DNA of 10,868 nucleotides. Origin: an uncultured Comamonadaceae bacterium. Its GTDB lineage: Bacteria > Pseudomonadota > Gammaproteobacteria > Burkholderiales > Burkholderiaceae_C. A model generated the notes under the pieces. It saw nothing but the letters and a program-made list of their open reading frames with translations. It was not told the DNA's origin and searched no databases. Shown in pieces: positions 1 to 7,713 of this stretch. The first letter of the stretch is position 1; every line of letters begins with the position of its first letter. Both the position numbers and the translations under genes were made by a program. The DNA is taken from positions 1 to 10,868 of the forward strand of contig CALBWZ010000442.1 of NCBI GenBank assembly GCA_937893415.1. Direction: 5' to 3'.

Positions 1-67
1 GCGTCTCTAAAGCTGAAGCGCTACGCTGCTCTGCAAACATAGGGTAAACACTTAGTCTGGCGGCGCG

Positions 68-1093
68 TCAGCGATGCAGGGCTTGGGCCAAAGGATTGAT
101 CTCATTGACTGGTGCTCCCCGCGCATAGGCTTCAATGGTTGCAAATGCCGCGGCATAGTCGCTGTCGAGCGTGCCAATTTCAACGGCACCAATGTGCGGT
201 GTGGACAAGCAGTTTTCCAAACGCACCAAGGTGTGGCCGGGTGCCGGGGGCTCGGTATCGAACACATCGACAGCAGCCGAGCCAGGTCGCCCACGGTTGA
301 GTGCACCCATTAAAGCGTCGGTTTCTATCAGGCCTGCGTTGGTGGTGTTAACGAGCAAGGCGCTGGGTTTCATGCGACTGAGGTCTGCCAAACTGAGCAG
401 GGCTGCTTGGCCCTTGCTGTAGGTCGGGTGCAGTGTCAACACATCGCTGATGTCAAGGATCGACTCTTTGCTGGTAGCAACTTCAAAGCCGTTTTGTGCG
501 GCATAAGCACGCGCTTGGGCATTGCCCCACACCAACACGCGCATGCCAAATGCCCGGCCAAAACCCGCGACCAAGTGACCAACGCTGGTGTGTTGTTGAG
601 CCAGGTCATCGGACCACAGGCCCAGCACCTTACCGCGAAGTAGACTGCCTATGCAAAAGTTGGTGGGCATGGCCTGCGCTTTCATGCCGGATTGCTGCCA
701 CGCACCATGCTTGAGGTGCGCGATATATTGCGGAATCCGCCTGGTACTGGACAGGATGAGTCCCCATGTCAGCTCTGCTATGGCATGCGGTGCACCTGTC
801 CCGCCCACCACTAAAATTCCGCGTTCAGTGCATGCGTCGATGTCGATGTTGTCGTGACTAGGACCTGTTTGAACTACGAGGCGGAGTTTGGGCAGTTTGT
901 CGATGAGTGGGCGGGTAATGCTGGTTCGCTGGTGGGTGAGGACAACCACTTCGGCGTCTCGCAAACGAATGGCCAATTGGCCCACGCCTTTAACGTTGTT
1001 GGTGTAGACCTTGGCCGTGTGGGTGTCGAGCAATGTGGCGCAGGGTAACTTGCGGATGGTGTCTTGGAAGTCATCAAGAATTACGATATTCAT
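68..1093 (-). CDS. D-2-hydroxyacid dehydrogenase family protein, degenerate active site
   Basis: 341 residues, close to the usual length for the D-isomer-specific 2-hydroxyacid dehydrogenase family (NAD-dependent reduction of 2-oxoacids, cytoplasmic). The ATG at 1093 begins MNIVILDDFQD, a normal first beta strand. Family traits seen: AELTWGLIL (106-114), LKHGAWQQSG (127-136), VAGFGRAFGMRVLVWG (175-190), AAVDVFDTEPP with the expected acidic residue Glu281, and STPHIGAVE with the expected His300. Two key elements are missing. The GxGxxG dinucleotide motif expected after LRGKVLG (152-158) is replaced by a longer stretch, LWSDDLAQQHTSVGH (159-173). The catalytic Arg of the usual VNTSR motif is Asn252 (VNTTN). 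The reading frame is intact throughout. It may be a non-catalytic or repurposed homologue, or a gene in early decay. The fold assignment is firm; activity is doubtful. It lies downstream of the terminator of the 95-residue gene and is probably transcribed separately. Confidence 0.85.
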   Translation of the reverse strand: MNIVILDDFQDTIRKLPCATLLDTHTAKVYTNNVKGVGQLAIRLRDAEVVVLTHQRTSITRPLIDKLPKLRLVVQTGPSHDNIDIDACTERGILVVGGTGAPHAIAELTWGLILSSTRRIPQYIAHLKHGAWQQSGMKAQAMPTNFCIGSLLRGKVLGLWSDDLAQQHTSVGHLVAGFGRAFGMRVLVWGNAQARAYAAQNGFEVATSKESILDISDVLTLHPTYSKGQAALLSLADLSRMKPSALLVNTTNAGLIETDALMGALNRGRPGSAAVDVFDTEPPAPGHTLVRLENCLSTPHIGAVEIGTLDSDYAAAFATIEAYARGAPVNEINPLAQALHR

Positions 1094-1152
1094 AGACCAT
1101 ATTGTGCCTGCGAGTGGGGGGCATCTAGGTCGGTGGTGTGTGAAAAACAGCT

Positions 1153-1187
1153 AAAAAAAAGCCTCGGAGTGACTCGAGGCTGTTAAA
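1153..1187 (-). terminator. Rho-independent terminator after the lexA-side small gene
   Basis: Read on the minus strand, a GCCTCG/CGAGGC stem (1161-1180; six perfect pairs plus a G-U, six-base loop) is followed at once by eight Ts (1153-1160). It lies about 55 nt past the stop of the 95-residue gene and upstream of the dehydrogenase start, so it should end the lexA-side transcript. Confidence 0.85.
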
Positions 1188-1234
1188 ACTGCGCAGAGCG
1201 AAAACGATTTAGATCAACAGCTAAGAACTGCTTG

Positions 1235-1522
1235 TTAAGCACAGGCTTCAAGTGCGGCCATGCGGTTGAGTTCAGCACACACGTCTGCCAACCGACCGGT
1301 CAATACCATTCGCCCAGCAACCGGTGTTTGTCCGCCAATGCTGCGCATGCGCACCTTGCTTGCCAATTCAATACCAGGCCCAACGGGGCTGTTGGCAGCT
1401 TGCAGGCTGTTGACACCGTGCGAGCCAAAACGAGGTGCAACGGCCATGTGTGGCAACCGGTTAGTGTTGGTTGGAAAGGCAATAACGTTGTCAGAAGCGG
1501 TTTGAGCAAAAAATGGGGTCAT
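1235..1522 (-). CDS. Small protein of unknown function downstream of lexA
   Basis: 95 residues; I do not recognise a named family. The ATG at 1522 has an AGGA Shine-Dalgarno about 9 nt upstream, and a strong terminator follows the stop, so this looks like a real gene. The N-terminal half is low in charge and contains DNVIAFPTNTNR (11-22). The C-terminal part, KVRMRSIGGQTPVAGRMVL then TGRLADVCAELNRMAALEA (about 56-94), looks like a basic strand region followed by an amphipathic helix. There is no signal peptide or membrane segment, and two cysteines sit near the C-terminus. It lies 94 nt downstream of lexA on the same strand, with no terminator hairpin visible in between, so co-transcription with lexA and hence SOS induction is plausible but inferred. 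Confidence 0.7.
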   Translation of the reverse strand: MTPFFAQTASDNVIAFPTNTNRLPHMAVAPRFGSHGVNSLQAANSPVGPGIELASKVRMRSIGGQTPVAGRMVLTGRLADVCAELNRMAALEACA

Positions 1523-1616
1523 GGCTAAATCCTGTAGCTTGGACTGCGCAACAGATGCACAGCGTTGGTCAATGGGGGTGTGGGGTCGCTTATTTCCGAA
1601 CTTTTTTTGGCTGTTT

Positions 1617-2282
1617 TTAGTTCAGTACGGTGTTGCGTATCAGGCCAACGGCTAGGCCTTCTATGTCAAACGGTTCGTTTGGCTGCACCACAATGGTGGA
1701 GAAATCTGGGTTTTCAGCGCGCAGTTCAATGTGGTTTGCCTGTTTGAAAAAACGCTTCACGGTGACTTCATCACCCAAGCGCGCCACAATGATTTGGCCG
1801 TTGCGTGCCTCACGTGCGGTTTGAACCGCTAGCAAGTCGCCGTCCAAGATGCCCGCGTCGCGCATGGACATACCCCGTACCTTGAGCAAGTAGTCGGGCT
1901 GTTTTTGAAACAGGGTGGTTTCGAGTTGGTAGCTTTGTTCAACGTGCTCTTGGGCCAAAATTGGTGACCCAGCTGCAACGCGGCCGACCAGTGGCAGCAT
2001 GAATTGGTTGAAGCCACTGATGGGTAGCATCAGTTGGCGGTCAAGCTGGTCGTTGATGTTGCGCAAGTCGCTTGACCGAAGCCGTATACCGCGTGAGGTA
2101 CCGCTGACCAACTCAATAACGCCTTTGCGCGCCAAGGCTTGCAAGTGTTCTTCTGCGGCATTGGCCGACTTGAAGCCCAACTCCCTAGCGATCTCAGCGC
2201 GGGTTGGCGGCGCCCCCGTTTGTGCAATGGCCCGCTGAATGAGCTCAAAAATTTGCTGTTGTCTGTCGGTAAGCTTGGCCAT
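1617..2282 (-). CDS. lexA: LexA repressor (SOS regulator, self-cleaving serine protease)
   Basis: 221 residues. LexA represses DNA-damage genes and cleaves itself when RecA filaments form. The N-terminal winged helix-turn-helix (1-70) contains [44 protein letters not shown], nearly the enterobacterial sequence, which predicts recognition of CTGT-N8-ACAG. The cleavage site is Ala104-Gly105 in GRVAAGSP. The catalytic dyad is Ser139 (GMSM) and Lys176 (VTVKRF). The linker between DNA-binding and peptidase domains (about 71-97) is some 20 residues longer than in E. coli, so the catalytic numbering is shifted by 20 (Ser119/Lys156 there). The ATG at 2282 begins [15 protein letters not shown], a canonical LexA start. 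The divergent intergenic region carries two perfect LexA boxes, implying autoregulation. Confidence 0.97.
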   Translation of the reverse strand: MAKLTDRQQQIFELIQRAIAQTGAPPTRAEIARELGFKSANAAEEHLQALARKGVIELVSGTSRGIRLRSSDLRNINDQLDRQLMLPISGFNQFMLPLVGRVAAGSPILAQEHVEQSYQLETTLFQKQPDYLLKVRGMSMRDAGILDGDLLAVQTAREARNGQIIVARLGDEVTVKRFFKQANHIELRAENPDFSTIVVQPNEPFDIEGLAVGLIRNTVLN

Positions 2283-2330
2283 GGTGCTACGCTTTCAAAG
2301 ATGATGGGCTTGGTCAGGTGTTGCTACTTA

Positions 2331-2346
2331 CTGGTTGTTTAAACAC
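2331..2346. promoter_or_regulatory. Possible degenerate third LexA box
   Basis: CTGG-N8-ACAC, abutting the first perfect LexA box. It keeps the left CTG and the AT-rich centre but has a mismatched right half. A separate 10-bp palindrome, TGTTTAAACA, occupies 2336-2345 and is not centred on the box, so this could instead be an unrelated site. Confidence 0.35.
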
Positions 2347-2362
2347 CTGTTTATCTAAACAG
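2347..2362. promoter_or_regulatory. LexA (SOS) box 1
   Basis: Perfect CTGT-TTATCTAA-ACAG, matching the CTGT-N8-ACAG operator recognised by LexA proteins with this type of winged helix. It lies 64 nt upstream of the lexA start and 30 nt upstream of the asparaginase start, between the divergent genes. Confidence 0.92.
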
Positions 2363-2365
2363 TGA

Positions 2366-2381
2366 CTGTATTTTTAAACAG
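2366..2381. promoter_or_regulatory. LexA (SOS) box 2, overlapping the asparaginase ribosome-binding site
   Basis: Perfect CTGT-ATTTTTAA-ACAG, 19 bp (about two helical turns) from box 1, so two LexA dimers could bind the same face of the DNA. Its last two bases are the first two of the AGGA Shine-Dalgarno (2380-2383) of the asparaginase gene, whose ATG is at 2393. Confidence 0.92.
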
Positions 2382-2392
2382 GATAAAAAATA

Positions 2393-3520
2393 ATGCAAGT
2401 GTTTTTTTCGCCGTGCTCTGCAAAAACTTATCAAGAGCCATCGCAACGGCCCATAGATGGCTATGTAGCCGTGCTAGGGACGGGTGGCACCATCGCTGGT
2501 CAGGCCAGCGGCGGCGCTGTCAACGACCACTTGGATTACAAGTCTGGGGAGGTGGACATTGACGCACTCATCGGTGATTTGGCACACCGCGTGGTGGTGG
2601 CGCATGGAGACGTCGTGTCTGTGGGTGTGGGTGTGCAGTGCGAGCAAGTGGCGCAAATTGACAGCAAGAACGCGAGCTGGGATTTTCTGTGGCGTTTGGC
2701 CGCTTCAACGGCAAATGCTTTGGCCGAGCCCCAATGCATGGGGGTTGTTGTCACGCACGGCACTGATACCTTGGAAGAAACTGCGTGGTTTCTGTCGTGC
2801 GTGCTGGGCGATAGATTGGCTGCTAAACCTGTGGTGCTCACCTGCGCCATGCGTCCTGCCAACGCGCTGTCCCCAGACGGCCCGCAAAACATGGTGGACG
2901 CCATCACGGTTGCCGCGTACGGGGGAGCCAGTGGTGTGCAGGTGTGCGTGGCGGGGGCTTGTTGGTCGGGACAGTCTGTTCAAAAAGTACACCCCTACAG
3001 ACTGAATGCATTTGACGGCGCAGACGCTGGGCCATTGGCTTATGTGGAGGGGGGGCGTGTGCGTCCTGTGGTTGTGTCAGCGCCGAGTAGGGGTGATCCT
3101 CCAGCGTTTGGCTATGCAGCGGCCCGAACAGCGCTCAACAGCGTGATGGCTGGCGGTCCTGTTCCAGCCCAGGCTTGGGTGGAGTTGGTGGTGCACACCG
3201 CGGCTTCGAATGTGGCTGTGTTTGATGCATTGAAGCAAGCGGGCGTGCAGGGAGTGGTGGTCATGGCCACCGGCAACGGCACGGTTAATGACCAGTGGTT
3301 GGCCGCGCTTCAAGCCCACAGCACAGCCGGTTGGCCTGTGTGGTGTGCGTCGCGTTGCCAGTCTGGTTTTGTTGTGGCGGGGCACAGCGCAGCACGTGTT
3401 GAAACCAGCCCCGCGCAATGGCAAACCAGCGATGGGTTGCCAGTGGTGTTGGGTCTGTCGGGTGTGAAGACCCGAATCAGCATGCTGTTGTGGTTGTTAG
3501 ACCGGACTGACAGTTTGTAA
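2393..3520 (+). CDS. Asparaginase/glutaminase family L-asparaginase
   Basis: 375 residues. It hydrolyses L-asparagine (possibly also glutamine) to the acid and ammonia. The N-terminal catalytic motif is LGTGGTIAG with nucleophile Thr33; Tyr49 matches the flexible-loop tyrosine. The second motif is THGTDTLEETAWFL with Thr124-Asp125, and Lys198 (QSVQKVHPYRL) matches the active-site lysine. CAMRPANALSPDGPQN (151-166) and ATGNGTVN are further family signatures. All key residues are present, so it should be active. The first 23 residues, before GYVAVLG, are an unusual extension without a hydrophobic stretch; I see no signal peptide and infer a cytoplasmic enzyme. The start is supported by AGGA nine nt upstream. 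The gene is divergent from lexA, with two perfect LexA boxes ending 11 nt before its ATG, so repression by LexA is likely but inferred. The family also includes RNA- and aminopeptidase-type relatives, but the motifs fit asparaginase best. Confidence 0.9.
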   Translation: MQVFFSPCSAKTYQEPSQRPIDGYVAVLGTGGTIAGQASGGAVNDHLDYKSGEVDIDALIGDLAHRVVVAHGDVVSVGVGVQCEQVAQIDSKNASWDFLWRLAASTANALAEPQCMGVVVTHGTDTLEETAWFLSCVLGDRLAAKPVVLTCAMRPANALSPDGPQNMVDAITVAAYGGASGVQVCVAGACWSGQSVQKVHPYRLNAFDGADAGPLAYVEGGRVRPVVVSAPSRGDPPAFGYAAARTALNSVMAGGPVPAQAWVELVVHTAASNVAVFDALKQAGVQGVVVMATGNGTVNDQWLAALQAHSTAGWPVWCASRCQSGFVVAGHSAARVETSPAQWQTSDGLPVVLGLSGVKTRISMLLWLLDRTDSL

Positions 3521-3574
3521 AGCCAAACGTCGGGACGCACCAAGACCCTATGGCATGGCACGCTGGACAGAAGA

Positions 3575-3595
3575 AAACGCCCTACAAGGGCGTTT
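3575..3595 (-). terminator. Hairpin terminator between convergent asparaginase and adk genes
   Basis: A perfect nine-pair stem, AAACGCCCT/AGGGCGTTT, with a three-base loop. On the minus strand it is followed by a T-rich tail (TTTTCTTCT), so it chiefly serves adk, 46 nt upstream. On the plus strand only three Ts follow, but it may also stop asparaginase transcripts coming from the left. Confidence 0.8.
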
Positions 3596-3641
3596 GTCGC
3601 TGGCTCGTCAGTGTGGACAGAGCAGCCTGAAGGCGCGCCTG

Positions 3642-4361
<720 letters not shown>

Positions 4362-4431
4362 TTATTTAAACGGAGCAGCATGGCTCACATTTGGGTGAAA
4401 GTGAGCATAGCACGCAAGACTTTTATCTGGC

Positions 4432-5271
4432 TTACGCAGCCAATTTAGGCCACATCTCCCTGACAAGACGCAAGTCTTCAGGCGTATCGACCCCAGGACT
4501 TGGGGGGCCTTGCGTGATGTGCACTGCAATTTTGTAGCCATGCCACAGCACGCGCAACTGCTCTAAGGACTCGCTGATTTCTACTGGCGCCATGGGCAGC
4601 GTGGGAAAGGTTCGTAAAAAACCTGCCCGGTAAGCGTATATGCCCACGTGGCGCAGAGGTTGTGCCTTAAGGGTGGCTTCGAAGCCTGCGCGCAAGTGCA
4701 CATCAACAGCCTCTGGTTCTGAATGCGTTTGCGGTGTGGTGGTCAGTGACATGGCATCGCGTGGCCAAGCAATAGGCGCCCGGCTGAAGTACATGGCCGT
4801 GTCACGGTGGTCTAACACCACCTTAACGATATTGGGGTTTAAAAAATCTGTTGCACTGTGGATGGCGTGGGCAGCGGTGCTCATCACGCAGTCTGGGCGA
4901 TCTGTCAGCGTTTGTGCCACCGCGTTAATCAGTTCGGGTGCAATCAAGGGCTCGTCTCCTTGCACGTTGACCACCACAGCGTCGTCCGGTAAGTTGAGCA
5001 GCAACACAGCTTGTGCCAAGCGGTCGCTGCCGCTTGGGTGGTCAGTGCTGGTCAGCACACAGGCAATGTGGTGCTGTTCGCAGGCCAAAACTATAGCCGC
5101 ATCGTCGCCCGCCACCACAACTTGCGTCGCCGCACTGCGCAACGCGCGTTGCGCCACCCGCACCACCATGGGTGCGCCGTGGATATCAGCCAAAGGTTTG
5201 TTGGGCAGTCTGCTGGATGACAACCGTGCCGGAATGACCACAGAAAAAGCGGTGTGGGCTGTCTTTGCCAT
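4432..5271 (-). CDS. kdsB: 3-deoxy-manno-octulosonate cytidylyltransferase (CMP-Kdo synthetase)
   Basis: 279 residues; activates Kdo with CTP to CMP-Kdo for lipopolysaccharide inner-core assembly (cytoplasm). Signatures in order: [20 protein letters not shown] (11-30, nucleotide binding), [10 protein letters not shown] (78-87), [11 protein letters not shown] (100-110, metal-binding Asp), [12 protein letters not shown] (161-172), [14 protein letters not shown] (207-220), [12 protein letters not shown] (234-245) and GVDTPEDL (260-267). It is about 30 residues longer than E. coli KdsB. Roughly 19 of the extra residues fall between WPRD and RHVGIY (about 173-206), where there is a polar, Thr/Glu-rich loop. 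The ATG lies four nt after the Trm112-like stop, with a GGATAGG Shine-Dalgarno inside the upstream gene, so translational coupling is likely. Confidence 0.97.
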   Translation of the reverse strand: MAKTAHTAFSVVIPARLSSSRLPNKPLADIHGAPMVVRVAQRALRSAATQVVVAGDDAAIVLACEQHHIACVLTSTDHPSGSDRLAQAVLLLNLPDDAVVVNVQGDEPLIAPELINAVAQTLTDRPDCVMSTAAHAIHSATDFLNPNIVKVVLDHRDTAMYFSRAPIAWPRDAMSLTTTPQTHSEPEAVDVHLRAGFEATLKAQPLRHVGIYAYRAGFLRTFPTLPMAPVEISESLEQLRVLWHGYKIAVHITQGPPSPGVDTPEDLRLVREMWPKLAA

Positions 5272-5275
5272 ATGC

Positions 5276-5482
5276 CTATCCCGCGTCGACGGTGCTGCCT
5301 AGCGCATCGATTTCGTTGTCAGTTAGCGGCCGTGCCTGGTCCTCTAGCATGATGGGAATCCCACCACGCACGGGGTAGGCCAAGCGCGCGCTACGCGAAA
5401 TGAGCTCGGTTTTGTCTGCATTCGTACGCAGAGGGCCTTTGGTCACTGGGCACACCAGCATGTTGAGTAGTTTGCTATCCAT
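5276..5482 (-). CDS. Trm112/YcaR family small protein
   Basis: 68 residues, homologous to the 60-residue E. coli YcaR, which sits in the same lpxK-ycaR-kdsB order. [18 protein letters not shown] and [18 protein letters not shown] are the family signatures. Trm112-type proteins act as small zinc-ribbon partners of methyltransferases; the role in bacteria is unsettled. Here only Cys11 remains: the CPxC second cysteine is Thr14 and no cysteine pair follows, so zinc binding as in Trm112 is unlikely. The start overlaps the lpxK stop by eight nt, and kdsB starts four nt after its stop, placing it firmly in the operon. Confidence 0.92.
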   Translation of the reverse strand: MDSKLLNMLVCPVTKGPLRTNADKTELISRSARLAYPVRGGIPIMLEDQARPLTDNEIDALGSTVDAG

Positions 5483-6605
5483 AAGGCAATGATAGTGGGG
5501 AAGTGGTTGAAGAGTGGCACGCGCCCAAGTGCTTGTCTAGTGCTTGCCAAAATGCGTCTGGCAATCCAAGTTCAAGCGGCGCTACCCAGATGTTAAGTGA
5601 GGCTGCGTCCGGTCGTTCGCGCAGCTTAACGGCGTCTTTAGCGGTGCAAATGGTGGCTGTGTTGGCGTCAAGCTGGTAGGCACTGGGCCATGTGCCCATC
5701 AGCGGGTCGTGGTCAGCAACATGGGCAACGGTGGTGACATGGAAGCCTTGCTCGCGCAACATGGCAGCAAAAACGTGCGGTTTGGCAATACCCGCCAGCA
5801 CCTGCACACAGTCGCCAGCTTGCGGCGCTGTGCGCGCAACGGGGTCGTCGTGTCCTGACCGCTCAGCCATCAGTGCGTGTAGATCACCCAGGCTGCGGTG
5901 AGAAGTGAATACCGGTTGGTCGTGGTTGGCGGGCGCAATACTGGCCTGTTGGACACCGTTTTGCACCACCAAACAAGCGGCGCTAGTGTCTTGGTTATGG
6001 CGAGGCCAAGCTTCACGCAACAAACCCGCAGGCAGCAAACGGCCGTTGCCTAGGCCGCGCTCGTCAAACACCACGATTTCTAGGTCTCTAGGCAGGGCAG
6101 CATGCTGTAAACCATCGTCGCTGACCAGCAGGTTGACCTGTGGATGCTGCGCTAACAAATGCTGCGCAGCCCACACCCGCTTGGGGTGAACACACACTGG
6201 CACGCCAGTGAGCTGCGCCAACAACTTGGGCTCGTCGCCGCACAACGCCGAGGGCGTGTCAACGGTGACCAACAGGGGCGTTGTGAGTGGCCCTGGTGTG
6301 GGTGAACGTGTGGCGCTTGGGTCAGGTTGGCTGGCGGCTTTGTAGCCTCTGGCAATGATGCCAACCTGCCAGCCAGCGCGTTGTAAATGCTGCACCACGC
6401 TGGCAACAATGGGGGTTTTGCCGGTGCCACCAACCAACACATTGCCCACCACCAATACCGGTACAGCCAATGGTTGACGCGCCATTAGTTGTTGCTGGTG
6501 GGCGCGTCGCGCCAAGACCGCGTAGAGGGCAGCCAGCGGTGCCGACACATGGGCCCACAAACCATTGACGCTGGCCCAGCGCAGCCACACCTGCGCCAAG
6601 CGCAT
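5475..6605 (-). CDS. lpxK: Tetraacyldisaccharide 4'-kinase (lipid A biosynthesis)
   Basis: LpxK phosphorylates the 4' position of tetraacyldisaccharide-1-phosphate to make lipid IVA at the inner-membrane face. I place the start at the ATG at 6605 (376 residues), because its [12 protein letters not shown] start aligns with the E. coli N-terminus and it falls seven nt after the exbD stop; ATGs at 6623 and 6644 are alternatives that would overlap exbD. Numbering from 6644: amphipathic membrane-associated N-terminus (14-48), Walker [14 protein letters not shown] (66-78), GIIARGYK (95-102), [34 protein letters not shown] (174-207), [11 protein letters not shown] (282-292) and TAKDAVKL (334-341). 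The usual TEKDAVK has Ala335 in place of Glu, and the usual AGPLREP reads AGLLREA. The last bases overlap the Trm112-like gene by eight nt. Confidence 0.95.
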   Translation of the reverse strand: MRLAQVWLRWASVNGLWAHVSAPLAALYAVLARRAHQQQLMARQPLAVPVLVVGNVLVGGTGKTPIVASVVQHLQRAGWQVGIIARGYKAASQPDPSATRSPTPGPLTTPLLVTVDTPSALCGDEPKLLAQLTGVPVCVHPKRVWAAQHLLAQHPQVNLLVSDDGLQHAALPRDLEIVVFDERGLGNGRLLPAGLLREAWPRHNQDTSAACLVVQNGVQQASIAPANHDQPVFTSHRSLGDLHALMAERSGHDDPVARTAPQAGDCVQVLAGIAKPHVFAAMLREQGFHVTTVAHVADHDPLMGTWPSAYQLDANTATICTAKDAVKLRERPDAASLNIWVAPLELGLPDAFWQALDKHLGACHSSTTSPLSLPYG

Positions 6606-6612
6606 GTGCCAG

Positions 6613-7092
6613 TTACCGCCCATTGGTCTCGACTCTGGTGGCAAACTGCAATTGGTTTAAACCGGCCAAACGTGCACTTGACATGGCGTCAATAACCGCT
6701 TGGTGGGGGGCACTGCCATCGGCTTCTATGACCACTCGCACTTGTTCGTGTGTGCCAGCGGCTTGCAGCAAAGCCGCGCCCATAGAAGCCGTGCCGCCAT
6801 TTGAGCGGGTGCCGTTCACGGCGCTGTTGCCCTTGCTGTCTATGCGCACCACGATGGTGTGTGTGCTGGGTTGTTGTGTGTGTGTTTTGGCGGTGGGCAA
6901 CACAACGCTCAGACCAGCCTTGTTGGCGTACACCGTGGTGAGCATTAAAAACATCAACAGTACCAACAGCACGTCTATGAAGGCAATCAAGTTGATCTCA
7001 GGTCCTTCGTGTGAGGCACTTCTGTTGTTGGCAAAACCCTGGCTGGCGCCAGATGCGCTTGTCAATGAGTTGGTGAAACTAAGCTTGGACAT
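6613..7092 (-). CDS. exbD: ExbD/TolR family biopolymer transport protein
   Basis: 159 residues from the ATG at 7092. That start is preferred over the TTG codons just upstream because GAAAGG lies eight nt before it and overlaps the exbB stop. ExbD is the periplasm-facing partner of ExbB in a proton-driven complex that energises TonB-type outer-membrane uptake. Topology: a polar cytoplasmic N-terminus (1-32), one membrane helix INLIAFIDVLLVLLMFLML (about 34-52) containing the proton-carrying Asp40, then a periplasmic domain. The Pro usually found before FIDV is Ala here. The gap to exbB is 12 nt. No tonB gene is in view, so ExbD versus TolR rests on gene context. Confidence 0.92.
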   Translation of the reverse strand: MSKLSFTNSLTSASGASQGFANNRSASHEGPEINLIAFIDVLLVLLMFLMLTTVYANKAGLSVVLPTAKTHTQQPSTHTIVVRIDSKGNSAVNGTRSNGGTASMGAALLQAAGTHEQVRVVIEADGSAPHQAVIDAMSSARLAGLNQLQFATRVETNGR

Positions 7093-7104
7093 CAACAAGG
7101 CCTT

Positions 7105-7713
7105 TCAGCGTTTGCGGGTTCGGGCAACCACATTGAGCAGTTGCTCGGTGCCCAGTTCTAGCTGCATGACCAAGTCGTCAACCCGCGCACGAAGTACACG
7201 CCAAGCCAATAAAGCTGGCACAGCAATCATCAGGCCAAAAGCGGTGTTGTACAGCGCAACCGCAATGCCACCAGCCAAAGCGCTGGGGTCAGCTTGACCG
7301 GCTTGCCCCAAGGCTTGGGCATTGAACATGTCAATCATGCCAATGACAGTGCCCAGCAAACCCAAAAAAGGCGCAATGCTTGCAACAGTGGCAATGCCAG
7401 ACAAGTACTTGTTCAACGCGGCAGCTTGCAGGCGGCCAGTTTGTAAAGCCGCTTGGCGCATGGCGTCTTCGTGCGGTGTTTGGGCGATGGCAGCAGCAAA
7501 AATCTTGCCCATTACCGAATTGCCACAGGCGGTCAGCGCCGCTGCTGGGCCTTGTTGCAACCACAACTTGGTTATTTTGGTCTGCAAGCCCGGCGCTATG
7601 ACTTTGTCTGCGCGCAGCACCCAAAAGCGCTCTACTATCAAAGCCAAACCCACAATGGAGCACACAATGAGTGGCCAAATAGGCCATCCGGCGGCTTGTA
7701 TGATGCTAGTCAA
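7105..7713 (-). CDS. exbB: MotA/TolQ/ExbB family proton channel protein, TTG start
   Basis: 202 residues. It is an inner-membrane subunit that forms the proton channel with ExbD. Three membrane helices are seen: about 8-28 (GWPIWPLIVCSIVGLALIV), 105-128 (SGIATVASIAPFLGLLGTVIGMID) and 148-172 (GGIAVALYNTAFGLMIAVPALLAW); the family signature is APFLGLLGTVIGMIDMF (114-130). The first codon is TTG. No ATG or GTG lies in frame between it and the upstream in-frame stop, and an AGGGA Shine-Dalgarno sits about seven nt before it, so a TTG start is well supported. It is the first gene of the exbB-exbD-lpxK-Trm112-kdsB unit; its promoter should lie in the 7714-8030 gap, but I could not assign clear -35/-10 boxes. 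Confidence 0.93.
   Translation of the reverse strand: MTSIIQAAGWPIWPLIVCSIVGLALIVERFWVLRADKVIAPGLQTKITKLWLQQGPAAALTACGNSVMGKIFAAAIAQTPHEDAMRQAALQTGRLQAAALNKYLSGIATVASIAPFLGLLGTVIGMIDMFNAQALGQAGQADPSALAGGIAVALYNTAFGLMIAVPALLAWRVLRARVDDLVMQLELGTEQLLNVVARTRKR

Noticed and set aside
1..67. Possible upstream or partial gene at the left edge
   Set aside because: The 67 bases show no start, stop pattern or motif that can be tied to a gene.
540..640. Frameshift or compensated indel in the dehydrogenase explaining the lost glycine motif
   Set aside because: Neither alternative frame restores GxGxxG, one has an early stop, and the flanking sequence stays in frame with family-typical residues on both sides.
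4383..4406. GCTCAC/GTGAGC inverted repeat between kdsB and adk, considered as a terminator
   Set aside because: Only six pairs, a 12-base loop and no T-run on either strand. It could be chance or an operator, but nothing supports a call.
4640..5302. 220-codon open frame on the plus strand opposite kdsB
   Set aside because: Antisense shadow of kdsB, with low-complexity Ala/Thr/Ser composition and no supporting ribosome-binding site or motif.
7098..7098. TTG codons at 7098 and 7095 as the exbD start
   Set aside because: The ATG at 7092 has a well-spaced GAAAGG Shine-Dalgarno, and the usual N-terminus follows.
6623..7297. 224-codon open frame on the plus strand opposite exbD and exbB
   Set aside because: It is the complement of two clear membrane-protein genes; its hydrophobic and Ser/Thr-rich patches follow from those genes, and no family is recognised.
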